A stretch of 64,000 bases of DNA, from contig QCXZ01000001.1 in NCBI GenBank assembly GCA_025024175.1, positions 3,410,001 through 3,474,000 on the forward strand, in the 5' to 3' direction. The notes beneath the pieces were generated by a model. The model did not search any database. It saw nothing but the letters and a program-made list of their open reading frames with translations, and was not told where the DNA came from. Each line of letters opens with the position of its first letter. Within the stretch, counting starts at the first letter, position 1. A program made the position numbers and the translations under genes. Of the stretch, positions 21,262 through 32,880 are shown piece after piece. Origin of the DNA: Rhyzopertha dominica. Its lineage: Eukaryota; Arthropoda; Insecta; Coleoptera; Bostrichidae.

Positions 21262-23009
21262 AGTGTTTTAATTACTCACATTTTTCGCATGTGTTTCTTT
21301 CCAATCGCTTGGCGTTTCCACCGTCACCTACCACCCACTATAGTCATAGTTCACTACACACACCAACCACTCCCGAAATCATCTTTTAACCACTTCCAGA
21401 AACCAAAATTAGGGAGCTACACCGCGCACGTTAAGAGCTCCTCAATACAACTAATACCTGATAATGCGTTTATCGTGTGTGCCGTTTGACGAAAAAAAAA
21501 CAGTATTATAAAAAGTGGTGTATTCAGACGTTTTTTGCCAGTTGTTGTTCGATGCGCTGAGGCGTTTGACCTTGGGAATACAACTAAAAATCACAGCGGC
21601 GTATTTTATTGTAGGTTTTTGATAATACGCAGTGCCACTGGGGGCGTTCAGAATTTTCTCATGCTGAAATAAAGTATTCTCTAAGAATTTGTAGTTTTAA
21701 ATTTACTTTTAGTGTGAGTGCTTAAAGTTTAATTTCAAGCTGGATACTAAATTCCCATGCAAATAGCTCTATATATTTTAAAGCACGGTGATTTTTAGAA
21801 TGTCGCATTAACTGTCTGTAGTGGGTCGTATTCAATTTGTTTTACAGCTGAGGCTTTTTGAATGTATTTTATAAAGGTCTGTGTAGTATGACCATATTTC
21901 TTAAGTGTAAGTAATAATAATAATAAAATACCGACCAAATATATGATAGTTTATATTGTAATTCTATATATATAAAAAAATATAAGACACTTTCTATTAT
22001 TTCATCCTGCATTTTTTATTTTTTTATCGAGCATTTAGGATTTTTTTAATCTGCAAGCTGCAATAAATTACCGGGCGTTAATTACAACCCAATATAAAAT
22101 AGAAAAGGTCAAGATGAAAAGAACATATATTTCCACTCTCTCGGTTTTTGAGTATAATTGATGAAAACCGAGTGAAACCAAGAATAATTTATTACAAGAG
22201 GCGAAAGTATGGAGTATTTACGTCACGAGTCCAGCATCAATTTTATCGCAATCTGATTTAAATCATAACCCAAACGGAATCTTAGGAATTCCATATATTG
22301 CCACTGACCGATATAGATAGATACATTTGATTAACTCTTGCATCATCAAGAAACTGGTTATCAGTCATTAAATCAAGCTCGGCCAATAATCGAAACAATT
22401 AATTTGCATAATGTAAACACTACTATTATTTCATTTCAAGCCTTTCATAAAAAAAACAATATGGTGTATAGAATCTTACCACGGCTTAAAAAAACGCATA
22501 TGCTGACATAAAGTGTATTATCCAGTAACTCCAACTACATTATATACATGTATCGAGTATTAATAATACTATTTGTTAGGCAGCTTCTAAGGACTATTAA
22601 AAATATAGAGAAGGAGGTGGCAAAATTTATCTCAGATGTCAGATACAAAACAAGTAATACAATTTCTTTAAATTTGTTAAAGATTAGCTACCTATAAATC
22701 ATTGGTAAAGTATATTTGTATATTTTGAAGTTGTAAAAACTATGCCATACAGTATGGCAATTCAATTATATGTGCGAATAAAAATGTCAATTGAACTGAA
22801 CAAATTCAGTTAGAAGTTTTGAGAGAAGCTATGCTTCACAAAAACAACAACGTAATCAAAATGAATTCACCATACCAAACCGTATTATAAAACGAATGAA
22901 AACAGCTAATCTTCAAATATGAAATGATGGTATTAGCAATGATAATTTAATTTACAGGTTATCACAATTTGTAAAAGAACTACAACGGCGTGTTCAGTTA
23001 CCATCACTA
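21262..23009. other. unassigned; contains an isolated LINE 3' tail
   Basis: No coding region recognised. About 21860-21928 reads like the end of a LINE 3' UTR, ending AAGTGTAAGTAATAATAATA, close to the wording at 3590-3614. A perfect 8-bp palindrome with one central base lies at 22743-22759. The rest is AT-rich. Confidence 0.45.
21911..21928 (+). repeat. (TAA)n tail, probable LINE 3' end
   Basis: (TAA)5 follows TTAAGTGTAAG, which matches the end of the 2.3-3.6 kb LINE. Only the 3' end seems to have been inserted or to survive. Confidence 0.45.
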
Positions 23010-23650
23010 TAAGAGAATGGGGTAACTATTATAGGAAATTAACTGACAGAAAACCTCAACGAATACGTACAACATACACTAGAAGAGAGGGCAGCCATCT
23101 ACTAATAACGAAGAAGAAACTGATAAGCATATTATGGAAAACTCAAAATCATCAGGACCAGGTACTATGCCTACAGATATAGTAAAGTATCAGGAGAGGT
23201 TGTAATCCGAATAACCAAGTTAATTAATAAATGTATTAGATTAGGACAGATCATAAAAGGAAAGATTTTTAAGGAGGTTGTTTGGAGAGATACTCCAGGT
23301 AAAAGGTAAAGGCGGATTGGTACAGCATAATGAAGATCAGAGTGACTTTATACCAAGTCGTTTCTACTTCTAGAACAAATATTAAATACATAAAGAAAAT
23401 ATTTCAACGGAAGAGGCAATACATCTCGCCTTCATTGATCTAAAACGATTCTATATCGCAATGTAAACTTGGACAAGCCAAGTATAAAATAATTCCCATC
23501 TGATAGCCATTACAAAAACTTTATAGCAACGTATCCTACGTAAATCGAAGAAAATAAGTAACAACACCGATAGCAATAATAGACAAAGGCCTCCACCGAA
23601 GATGTATTCCATCACCAACAGTAAAGTGTATTCAAACAAGAGTTTCACCA
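23010..23650 (+). pseudogene. LINE RT remnant with many stops
   Basis: Blocks of a LINE RT can be followed in order through frame changes. YYRKLTDRK and RIRTTYTRE come from the region before the RT. IMENSKSSGPGTMPTDIVKY is the KLKNHKSPGPD-like start, followed by VVIRITKLINKC. NEDQSDFIPS is the EnQxGFRxgRS block. EEAIHLAFIDLKRFYI is motif A, with the catalytic Asp in FID. TLYSNVSYVN and GLHRRCIPSPTV correspond to GLRQGCxxSPTLF. The YADD region is not seen; the remnant stops just before the hairpin at 23679. The family resembles those with SSVRI...GLRQGCCMSP motifs. Confidence 0.7.
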
Positions 23651-23678
23651 TTCCGAAAGAGAACTTCAAGGAAACGTC

Positions 23679-23731
23679 AAATGACAAAAAATTGAAAAGA
23701 AGTCAAAGTTCTTTTCAATTTTTTGTCATTT
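23679..23731. repeat. perfect 23-bp inverted repeat, 7-base loop
   Basis: The arms AATGACAAAAAATTGAAAAG plus AA (22 bp, one more base pair outside) match their reverse complement exactly around the loop GTCAAAG (23702-23708). It lies at the broken end of the LINE RT remnant. Confidence 0.9.
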
Positions 23732-24560
23732 AGCATTTTGAAGCATTACATTACTTTCATTCAATGCGCTGCATTATCACACAAAATTGAAATTTCTACC
23801 AATCACATTAGAACCCTGTAGCGTTAAAAAATTTGTTTAGAATTGTCACCAACTGTTTACATAAACAGGAAAAAAACGACAATATAAGTTCAGTATGCGT
23901 GAACACTCGGCTAAAAAGTAACGAGGTGACGACTGATCCCAAGCTGCAAGTTCCAAATGTTCGCAAATCCGAACTGGCACAATTTCGAATATGTAACAAA
24001 CTGCGCATCATTAAGAGGACAAAACTCGTTTCAACTGACATGTACATCAGTCGAGTGCAGTAACCCAGCGCATAAACAAAATGTGCAACTGTGTTCGCAG
24101 CAATCCATGCGTAGTATGTCTGTATGTCTGTCTCCATTCACTAGAATATGGGGCAGTTAGTTAATCTCGTAGTCGGGATGTGATCGCCTCCTTGCCTTCT
24201 GTGTGATTTTTGGACGCGGTTCAAATAGGCACGCACGTGCTAGTCACGTCAGTATGTCCAGATATATCCAGGTTTGCTAATGAAGAAGCGGGAGCAATCG
24301 ATATGATGCGTTGGCAATCGCGTAAAACAAATGGTTTCACGGAAATGACAGCCCCAGTTATTACCTATGGTATGGTATAAGCCAGAAGACATAAAAGTAC
24401 AAGTATCAACAACGTGGAAGATTCTTCCGGGTTCTCTTGGCGTTTCGTCGATCATACTGTCGGCTTTTTCAGTGTGACTGGTGAAATCATTCATTGTCGT
24501 GACTTATATGGCAGCTGTTCCATTTGGCTAGTTACGTGTTCGTTCATGCTAATCACAGTA
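23732..24560. other. no gene recognised
   Basis: Several open frames of 76-109 codons occur on both strands between 23808 and 24494. None has a recognisable domain, and they overlap each other antisense. Part of it may be decayed element sequence leading into the GIY-YIG remnant. Confidence 0.45.
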
Positions 24561-24850
24561 AGATACATCGCAGCACCAATGTCATCGGGCAAACTGGATA
24601 TAATGTCGTACAAAGGAACAGCCAGATGCAGCATATGGACACACTGACAGATCTGCAATAGCCGAACACGTAGCAGAAGGCAAACAACACATCATCGAGT
24701 ACGACAACGTACGGACACTCGCAAGGATTACCACCAAAGAATTGTGTCAGAAGACAGGAGATAATGAAGCAGCCCAACAACTTTAGAAGAGAAGACGGCT
24801 ACCGCTTGTACAGAATTTTGAAGTCGATACTTGACCACCGGACTGGAACC
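24560..24850 (+). pseudogene. GIY-YIG endonuclease remnant, Penelope-type or related
   Basis: In alternating frames I read VIGQTGYN (the YIGQTG block), then RTKEQ (the RLKEH block), then GHTDRSAIAEHVAEGKQHII, DNVRTLARI and finally NNFRREDGYRLYRILKSIL. This is the order of the GIY-YIG endonuclease tail of Penelope-like elements and of related RT-GIY-YIG proteins. A stop and at least two frameshifts break it. No RT was recognised upstream. It differs from the GIY-YIG domain at 56.2-56.5 kb (HTDRSAIAEH against YKSSVAEHSYL), so a second lineage is represented. Confidence 0.68.
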
Positions 24851-25234
24851 AGCCAAATGGAACAGCTACTATATAATGATTTTACCAGTCAAAGTCTTTC
24901 TGAAAAAGCCGACAGTGCGATCGGCAAAACGTCATGAACAAATTCTACTACCAGATCATCAAAGCCGGAAGAACCTTCCACGATAAACAACGGCCGTGAA
25001 AGCATACATTCTATTATAAGTATCAACAAATCAGTACTAATCATGCAACCAATTGAGGAAGCTTGTATCACCACCTCATTTGACTCAATTAAGGGGAGTG
25101 CATAGAAATGTACCTTGTTTGAGAAAGGAGATTGATTGGCTCCATATTTAGACAGAGGGACGTCAAGACTTATCTATGGCATACAACCAGAAAAATCGTC
25201 GTTAGCAAAAAATTTTTGCAAACAGACGTTTTGT
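24851..25234. other. no gene recognised
   Basis: Short unassigned spacer between two element remnants. Confidence 0.45.
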
Positions 25235-25500
25235 CGTCGCTACTGTAGATGATCTCATGGGGTATTTCTGCACAAACATACATATTATGCGCACGATATT
25301 ACCAACTTGATGGGCGGGAAGTTTGTAGAAGCCCTGACAATAGGACACAACGGGCACTACATTCCGTTCAGAGGTTATGTAAAAGGCAAAGGCCAACAGT
25401 CAATCCTACGAAAATATCAATGAAAAAGTCCATCAAAAGAAGGAACCTTCAACAACTGAAGAGACTTAAAATCTTGGGATAGACGGTACTACTGAAGAAT
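25235..25500 (+). pseudogene. LINE RT fragment after the active site
   Basis: GKFVEAL, then with a frame change NRTQRALHSVQRLCKRQRPT, VNPTKISM and KRRNLQQLKRLKILG. This is the stretch that follows YADD in LINEs of the type (R/K)TQxALNxVxxWCxxxxLxVNPxKTxM. The closing KVKYSEL, in another frame, matches VKYLGxxLD. Both ends are lost. It meets an oppositely oriented LINE at about 25500. Confidence 0.7.
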
Positions 25501-26690
25501 AAGGTCAAATACTCGGAACTTACACTATTATAAAATAGCGTATGGGGGCTAAATTTTGTTAAAATTGTAAAAAAAAATATTTTCATTCCAGTAGGCAGCT
25601 TAGGGACGCGCTTTCGGATAAGGAAATTACTTTCTAACGTGATCAAACTTTTTCAGCCCAAACATAAATCTACAGCAGCTATTCTGAATTTTCTGAGGCC
25701 TATATTTATCCGTAGCATCTAAGCAAGGGTAATACACCACAATACAATAAATTAGGTGCGATATAACAAGAAACTCGCATAGTTTCCTTCGCAGTAAAAT
25801 TCAGAAGTAGGTAATTGGAATGCTTGAGAGCAACACAGCATTTTCGAATTATGCAGCCAACTTGGGATTTAAAGCAAAGATCACTATTCATGATAAGACC
25901 TTTGAGAAATTGCTAATTTAATATTATTTAAATACGTATGTCTGTACTTAGCTCAATAAACTCCTTGTGGATGTATTATCAAAGCCATAATATTGCAAAG
26001 AATTGCATGATCAAGTGCATCACATTCTTTTGAATAATCCAAAGATACAAGAATGCTTGCTTCATTTTCTTACGTTATCTACTAAATGGGCTAGCAGAGC
26101 AGTAGTGCTACAACTAGCACGAAATCCTGATTGCTTGTCAGGGAAAGCATCAACAGCGTGTGTGTATTCATTTATCTACTTAAACAGCAACTTTTCACAC
26201 ACCTTGGATATGGATAAAGCTGACAAAATACTCATAGGTCATAAAGCAAACATGGAATTAATTTCATTAGTCTTTGGAAGTGCTGGAATTAGTGAAAATT
26301 TCAATCATCTCAAAGCAACAGTTTAAAATGTGCGCTATGTAGTTACAGATTACGGGGCAACATAATTTTAAGATTTTAGCAGATACACACACCATCCTGG
26401 CCTACAGCTTTAGATCCAGAAATAATAGTTGTAACTTCTTCGCAAAAAATAAAACTTATAGCAAATTCATTGTCTTCCTTAAAGTTCCTTCCCTTGAGTT
26501 GGAGAGAAAACCGATAAAAAAGTTATTAATGTCATTAGGACAAAACTATGCTAGTGCTTTCCACAGGTGTTTGCTACTTGCATTTTTGCTAATGTGCTTT
26601 GTATATGCTGCTTTTTCAGTTCTATTTCCAGCAACAGTCAAGTTCAAAAGCCAATTCATCAATAATATACAATTTTTAATCGATCATTTT
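25500..26690 (-). pseudogene. decayed LINE, RT to C-terminus
   Basis: On the minus strand, in order: NASSKHLWKALA and FCPNDINNFF; ISFIFCEEVTTIISGSKAVG, QDGV; LPMSILSALSISKVCEKLL (the RPISILPALSKVFEKLL block); DKQSGFRASCSTTALLAHLV; SLDYSKACDALDHAIL in mixed frames (motif A); then after a gap SHLIYC, DATDKYR, KIQNSCCRFMFGLKKFDHV. The YADD region appears deleted between motif A and the C-terminus. The IQNSCCRFMFGL block is close to the copy at 50.5-51.4 kb, so both belong to one Jockey-superfamily group. Confidence 0.75.
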
Positions 26691-27328
26691 CTTTCGTCCA
26701 TTCTATAAATTTAAAATTCAACTCTTGGTATGTGCACATTTCAAAAATTCGTCAATTGTGTTTCATTCTAAAACTTATTGGTGGTACGCGTACAGATCTA
26801 AATAACCAATTGGCCAAAATATTTTTCTTACTCGTTCACAAAGGATAAATTAACATCAGTACAAGATAAAGAGAAAACATCAGTTACTCGGCACAACCAT
26901 TTTGTCACTTCTTGCGGTTGCTTATCCATCCCGGTTGATAAAAGCAAGCCAAAAACTTCGCTCCAGTAGCTGCTGTCTAAAAACGATTTCTCCTGGCCAA
27001 AGGAACTTTGACCTGCGAGAAATGGAACGCCGACCTCGAAAAACGTCAAGCGTTGAAAGCCCGTCGCGAGAGGACAGCAAAAAGACATTTGCAAGAGCAA
27101 AACAACACGAAACTGCAACTTTAGGTTTTCATGTCGTAAATATAAACAAGGGCTACTTACAGCTCCCGAAACGAGAACAAACGAGAGCGGAAGTCGAAGT
27201 CCGCCCATGCAACTAGAAACTGCACGTCATGGACATAATTGTCCGTAAATAACGAGGTTATCTGTGTAACTTAATCATCCAAAGGATTCGTTCACTGCAT
27301 CTGCTAAATTAGAGATATCCTGCTGGAG
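26691..27328. other. no gene recognised
   Basis: Both strands are open for over 300 bases at 26828-27216, in a GC-richer patch. The translations (126 codons minus, 104 plus) show no domain. It may be part of an unrecognised element. Confidence 0.4.
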
Positions 27329-27329
27329 G

Positions 27330-28600
27330 CCATACTAATAATAATATTAATAATAATAATATTTTAATGCCCGACAGACATATTTGTCTATATAGAGCAC
27401 AAAACATAAAAAATACAAATTCACAAAATCAGAGTGAGTGTACACCAATAAATCTTATAAGTGCCATTATCATGGCGCAGTTGAAACGATGTTGAGTGGA
27501 CGGTACACTGTAATAAACGGGAACAGGCGATCTGCTATTAATTCTGGGGACATTTATGCTTATCTCATTCAGAAGAGTACTACTTACTACTTTACCGCAA
27601 ATAAGTTTCTGCAAGAAAACAATAGATGCCAATTTTCGTCTACTCTCAAGAGAGACTTCATTAACAACATTTAATAGCGCGCTCTGATCACAATGTCTTG
27701 TAGGGTAAACATCAAACATTATAAAGTAGAGATACTTGGAAAACTTTCTTAAAATATTTTTCCAACAGATCAATATATTGCTGCTGGTAAGGAGTCCAAA
27801 TTACACTGCAGTATTCGAGCTTAGATCTAACTAAGACATAAAACAATAACTTTATAGCAAAAATGTTACTGAATTCAGAAGTATTACGCGTAATAAACCC
27901 CAGAGTCTTAAGTGCAGCAGCCGCAACATTTTCATTGTGCTGAACAAAAGACAACTTACAGTTAACGATAACACCTAAGTCTCTAATTTCATCACATCTG
28001 GAAAATGCATTCCCTGAGATGTTGTAGAAAAAGTTGATGCCTACATTTTTTCTGCCGAATGTCACTATTTTGCACTTATTAATATTTAATTCAAGTTTGT
28101 TCGTGAAACACCATCTATTTAAATTGTCAATATCCTGCTGAAGAAGCAAGCAGTCCGAGTAAGAACCTATAGCCTTCAGTATTTTTAAGTCATCGGCATA
28201 CATATACACATTACACTTAAGCGATTTCACTAGATCGTTAAAAAATATTACGAATAATTATGGGCCTAGGATCGAACCCTGAACCACTCCACTAGTCGCA
28301 TGAAAAGTGTTAGATCTAAAACCACCATGCTCAATAAATTCCCGCCTATCCATCAAAAGAGATTTAACAACAGAGACAAGCCCATCGCAAAAACCAAAAC
28401 TTCGCAATTTATTCAATAGAAAGCAGTGATTAACACGATCAAAAGCCTTTTTTGAATCAGTATACACAACGTCGACCTCAAGAGACATCAAGAGATTTAG
28501 ATACAATAAAGACTGGAAGTTGTTGATTTTCCCTTAACAAATCCGTTCCGGTGCTATGTAGGGCTCAATATGTGGATAAATAACTTGAGACAAGACCAAC
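27330..28600 (-). pseudogene. LINE RT, nearly intact frame with one stop
   Basis: The open frame 28506-27712 is broken by a single in-frame TAA at 28260-28258, where a Leu is expected in GP(L)LFVIFFNDL. Before it: VDVVYTDSKKAFDRVNHCFL (motif A) and SGVVQGSILG. After it: MYADDLK (active site YADD), NINKCKIVTFGRKN, RDLGVIVNCKLSF, LGFITRN and RSKLEYCSVIWTPYQ. The remaining C-terminus is short. Upstream, FVKGKSTTSSLY lies in a shifted frame, and the copy is 5'-truncated near 28600. The 3' UTR ends in (TTA)n, read on the minus strand at 27364-27335. It belongs to the same family as the copies at 59.8 and 63.1 kb. Confidence 0.88.
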
Positions 28601-29644
28601 TCAATGATAAAAGTGGCTTGCTGGTAAAAATCATTAATATTAAAATTAAAAGTAAATTAAAATTTTGCGTTTAAAATTTCTTATAAAGTGGAGAAGAAAG
28701 CATAGTATCTCACAAAATGTGAATGCATGTGGACTAACCTAACTTGATCCTTGATGTCTCTTTTGTATCTAACATTATAATGGTATAGGAGCTGTGATAT
28801 CAAAACTTTTGGCTTGTTATGTCTGTAGTATCTCCTAAATAATATTACAATAAATTTTCAGAAATATAGACATTGTGGTAAACAGGCGCAAATTATTAAT
28901 TACTTTAGCGAAATTGATCATTTTTTTCTCGTATAGAGGCAACAAAATTTGAAAACGAAAGGTTTAAGAGTTTGTCTCAAAGTTGTTTCATGTACTGTAT
29001 ATAGCTGAAGGAAAACAATTTGAGTACTGACTTCAGGTTTGGTTGTGTTTAATAAACAATAATATTTATTGTTGCAATAAAGATTTCATAGATATTTGTG
29101 AGAAATATGACTAAATAAATATTTAAGACACATACATGACTTCAAAAATAAAAATCGACGGATTTCAGAATTCCTCCCTAAAGACGTCTTTATACATAAT
29201 AATGAATTTATTCCTTTCGCTTCCACCGTACTATAATATAAACCTACAAAATCTTGGAAGCGACTGAAACCTGCTTACCCAATTATTAGCAAAGTATAGG
29301 TAGCCTGTAAGAATCTACTTCACAATAGTGGCCATTTCGGTACTACCCGAAAAGCTGTCACATCAATATATAATTTATCTTTATTATCATTTCCGAAACT
29401 TTCAATGTTTTACTGCTATACAAATTCGCCTGTTAGGATCGCCGTATCATTGCTATAACATGTGTTGTGGCTGGCACGACTTCAGCTTGGAAAATTTTTG
29501 CAATCTGTTACGGTTTTTAAATTTAAAAAACGCCTTGGCTCTATTAAGATTGCGGATGTATTCAAGTTTCAGCTTATCCACAATTTCCTCAGACTCTTTG
29601 TACAAATGCAGTAGATTGTTAAGTAAACTTCAAGCGACTGAGAT
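28601..29644. other. no gene recognised
   Basis: A 116-codon frame at 29328-29678 has no recognisable domain and runs into a LINE remnant at its end. The rest is AT-rich. Confidence 0.45.
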
Positions 29645-29870
29645 AAAATACGAGGCATCAAAGGCTGGTCAGAATTAAAAATCAACAAAATCAGAGAAAA
29701 GGTTCACATAGAGCCGATCAATCAAACTTTAGAAGAAAATATACTAAAGTGGTTCGAGCATCTGGTGAGAATGAATGAAGAAAGGCCAGCAAAATGATTA
29801 CAGGAGACAAAAGTACAAGGAAGCAAAAGAAAAGGAAGGTCAGGAAGGTATAAAAGGCAAATGATTATAA
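29645..29870 (+). pseudogene. LINE C-terminal scrap (RTE-like)
   Basis: KIREKVHIEPIN, then LEENILKWFEHLVRMNEERP, then KVQGSKRKGRSGRYKRQM. This is the well-known C-terminal block KWFGHVxRMxxxRxPxK...RRGRPxxxW of RTE-like LINEs. One stop is present. The RT proper is absent. It may derive from the same group as the remnant at 11.8-12.9 kb. Confidence 0.72.
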
Positions 29871-30790
29871 TATGTACAGATGCCATCATATTCATAAGAT
29901 GCGTATATTACTCAAAGTTCCAAGTTACACAGAGCTACTAACATTTTTATAGAAGACGTAAAAAATTCTTATCTATACAAACGTTAAAAATAGTTTAACT
30001 CAAAAAACCTTGTTTCATTTTTTCGTGCAGAAAAATTTATTTCTAAGCGTACAGACTGTAATATACCAAGGCCAAAACAAAACCTAATATCTAATGCACT
30101 ACGTTTTCCTTTTTCTTTTATTGCTCGCCGAATGAAAACGACCACATCGTATCGCGCTTCCGCAACGCCACGAGTTCAACGGTGAGTACGTTATTTTTAC
30201 TTTTAACAAAAATAGATTAAGCAGTTCCTTTCAGCGAGAATAAATTGCCTTATCAAACGGGAGCGAGCTTCGGCCGGTTGTAAAAAAGCGTTTAAATTAA
30301 TTTGAATATTCATACGCTTCTTGAAGTATTTTAATAAACGCCGTTAAAATTTACTGCTCTTTTGTACCGCAACTTAGGCTTTTAATAAAAATTTCCTGAA
30401 CAAGAAAACATTTCCCTGCAAATTCGCTCGCTTATACGAATGTGGTTCGCATTATCCGACGTCTACGCGTGTAGCAGTTACTCTTAACAAACTGGTCGAA
30501 ATAGTTCATGGTAGATGCCAAATTGTGGCCAAGAACGATAGCGCAGACATCATTAACTGACGTTTATATCATAATTTATGAACGCAATTATTTACATGAC
30601 CGGTGCATCTTCAAATATAAATTGCACCGCTGTTCTCAATTATGAGCATCGTGTATACAAAATTAGTAACATCCGTCAAGTTCATGTGAGCGTCATCAAT
30701 ATGTACAAGTTTCCCTAAAGCGAAGATTACAACAAAACTGTCAGCTCAGGACAATGCTAGAGTTTCGGATATGATCAAGAAAGCTGTATA
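29871..30790. other. no gene recognised
   Basis: The interval 30090-30600 is less AT-biased than its surroundings and could be unique noncoding DNA. No coding pattern. Confidence 0.45.
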
Positions 30791-30794
30791 AGAA

Positions 30795-31094
30795 AGTTAT
30801 TAGTCTGACGTTTCGACTACACCTGTAATCTTTGTCGAAGACGAAGAACCTCAACATTTGCCTGACACAAGTTCAAACAAAATTTGAAAGTAAATAAACA
30901 AATCACCAAGGATGCGAGACATCATGGAAACAACGTGCCAACCTGATAAAAAAGAACCTAACAACGAAAAAGGAACTACCTACCTTGTGTATATGTGGAC
31001 ACAAACTACTTGATAAAAGATAACCATAAAATAGCCTTCCAAATGTCACCTAACTCATAATTTCCACAATCCCTATTAAAATTATTAGTATTTA
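30795..31094 (-). mobile_element. Penelope-like element, 3' part (split by a LINE)
   Basis: This aligns base for base with 56045-56315. On the minus strand it encodes the end of the GIY-YIG domain (NNFNRDCGNYELGDIWKAIL), followed by the same 3' UTR and terminal block (TAATCGAAACGTCAGAC-like). Where the 56-kb copy has TAG after KAIL, this one has TGG and reads on for a few codons. The element continues at 32821 after an inserted LINE. Confidence 0.85.
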
Positions 31095-32820
31095 TATAAT
31101 AATAATAAACNTATTTATTGTGCAAAATAATGTATACAAAAGGTAGGAGATTTGACGTCAGTCATTCTGCCACTCCCCCGTTTACAAACAAATATATATG
31201 AAACGCGTTTTATAAAAAACTCACATGCAAACAATCCAGCTGCAAATTACTGAAAAAAGTATGCCTAAGACGACGACTGAACGCCGCCAGTGGCAGCTCA
31301 ACGATATCAAGAATTTTATTCAATAATGTAGGAGCTATGTAACCATAACTATCCTCAAATTTTGATGTGCGATGTTGAGGCACGGTAAAAGAATTATATC
31401 TAACATTGACATCATGAATTTGAGAGCGTTTCACAAGAATATCTGTTAGACAAGAAGGTACCCTATTAGTATAAATCTTATACAATAGTATGCTATATAA
31501 ATATTCCATTCTGAGATTAATTTTTGGTTCATTTAAGCGAATTAAATATTGAGTGATGTGCTCTCTAAATGGAACCTTGCACACGTATCTTATACAAGCA
31601 TTCTGGACACGTTGAATTTTTAATTGATTGTACTTGGGCATAAAATGATAGTAAAATTGAGAACAATAATCTACATGAGGATAAATTAATGCCTTTACTA
31701 ATTTTAACTTTACATTATCATCCAAGATGTCGCTTAAGCCGTACATGGTTTTTAATTTAAAAGGACATATTTTGTACACTTCTTGGCAATGTTTGTTAAA
31801 ACACAAACTTCTATCAAAGACGACACCCAAGTTTTTAGCAGAGTCTACCCAATCAAGCACAGTTCCATCAATAGTAATCCTATAATTTGTACAAACAAAG
31901 TCACTGCAATTCTGATTACCAATGCACATAGCAATAGATTTTTTAGGATTAAGCTTCAGACCATGGTTTCTGCACCAACAAATGTAAATCATGATTAATA
32001 GCAGCTATTGCATTATCAACATCTCCTGTGATACAAGGAAGATACAGCTGAGCGTCATCAGCATAAAGCTGAATCTGTGAACTAAACAAAGCTGCAGGCA
32101 AATCAAAAGTATATATACAGTAAGAATAATATAGGCCCCAATACTACCCTAAGGGACGCCACTACTAGTTTCTTTTAGATCTGAGTGTAAACAATCGCTT
32201 AGTATTATTCTCTGCATCCTGCCGTACAGATAGCTTGAAAACCATCTCTGTGCGACCTGATCAAAACCTATGTAACTCAATTTAGCAATCAACAATTCAA
32301 AATTTACGTGGTCAAAGGCTTTACTTTGATCCAACAGTATAAGGATAGTACTGCTGGATCGGTCCATAGTTGTGGTAATTTCACTGGTCACTCTGAGCAG
32401 GCTGCAGACTGCACAGGCGGTAAAATAGAATTTATATTCAAAAATTCATTCAATTTAGAAAATGCAGGTAAAATACTAATAGGCCGCAAATCATTATAAG
32501 ACGGAGGAGACGAGACCCTTGGCACGGGTATAACGTTAGCAGATTTCCACGTTTCAGAAAACACACCAATCTCAAGGGAAACGTTAAATATGTGTTTGAC
32601 AACATTTAAACAATATGGTATTACTAGATCCATCATTATTATTAATTCCGTCAACACCATATGCATTAGACTTAAACTACTACAAATATCTGCGTCCTTG
32701 ATTTTCCTAAGTATGAAAGGACCATTATTTACTTTATTATGCCTGTAAAAATGTAGGGTATCAAGGTCAACCTCGGTTTGTCCAGCAACCTTCAAGAAAA
32801 AATCATGTATTGCCTCAGGG
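31095..32820 (-). mobile_element. LINE copy nested inside a Penelope-like element
   Basis: 5'-truncated, reading from about 32820 to its tail at 31110-31095. It encodes, with frame breaks: WKSANVIPVP and DLRPISILPAFSK (32795-32388); LLDQSKAFDHVNFELLIAKL and WFSSYLYGRMQ, SSGVP (32391-32149); a broken stretch with the active-site region (about 32149-31992); then an open frame of 260 codons (31992-31210) with LNPKKSIAMCIGNQN, KNLGVVFDRSLCF, YPHVDYCSQFYYHFMPKY, RVQNACIRYVCKVPF and RSQIHDVNVRYNSFTVPQHR. The 3' UTR resembles that of the 2.3-kb copy. Flanking TTTA at 31091-31094 and 32821-32824 may be the target duplication. Confidence 0.88.
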
Positions 32821-32880
32821 TTTACAAATTTCTATAGCTTCTTTTATTAGACGTTTGTGGTAATATTTTTCTCTATGTAA
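32821..32880 (-). mobile_element. Penelope-like element, continuation upstream of the LINE
   Basis: The minus strand encodes LHREKYYHKRLIKEAIEICK, identical in residues to the 56-kb GIY-YIG domain up to the interruption. The match to that copy ends at about 32880. Confidence 0.82.

Noticed and set aside
26003..26326. Plus-strand 107-codon frame
   Set aside because: The complementary strand encodes DKQSGFRASCSTTALL, a LINE RT block, so this frame is antisense.
26828..27216. Overlapping 126- and 104-codon frames on opposite strands
   Set aside because: Neither shows a domain and both cannot be real. GC-richer DNA lengthens frames by chance.
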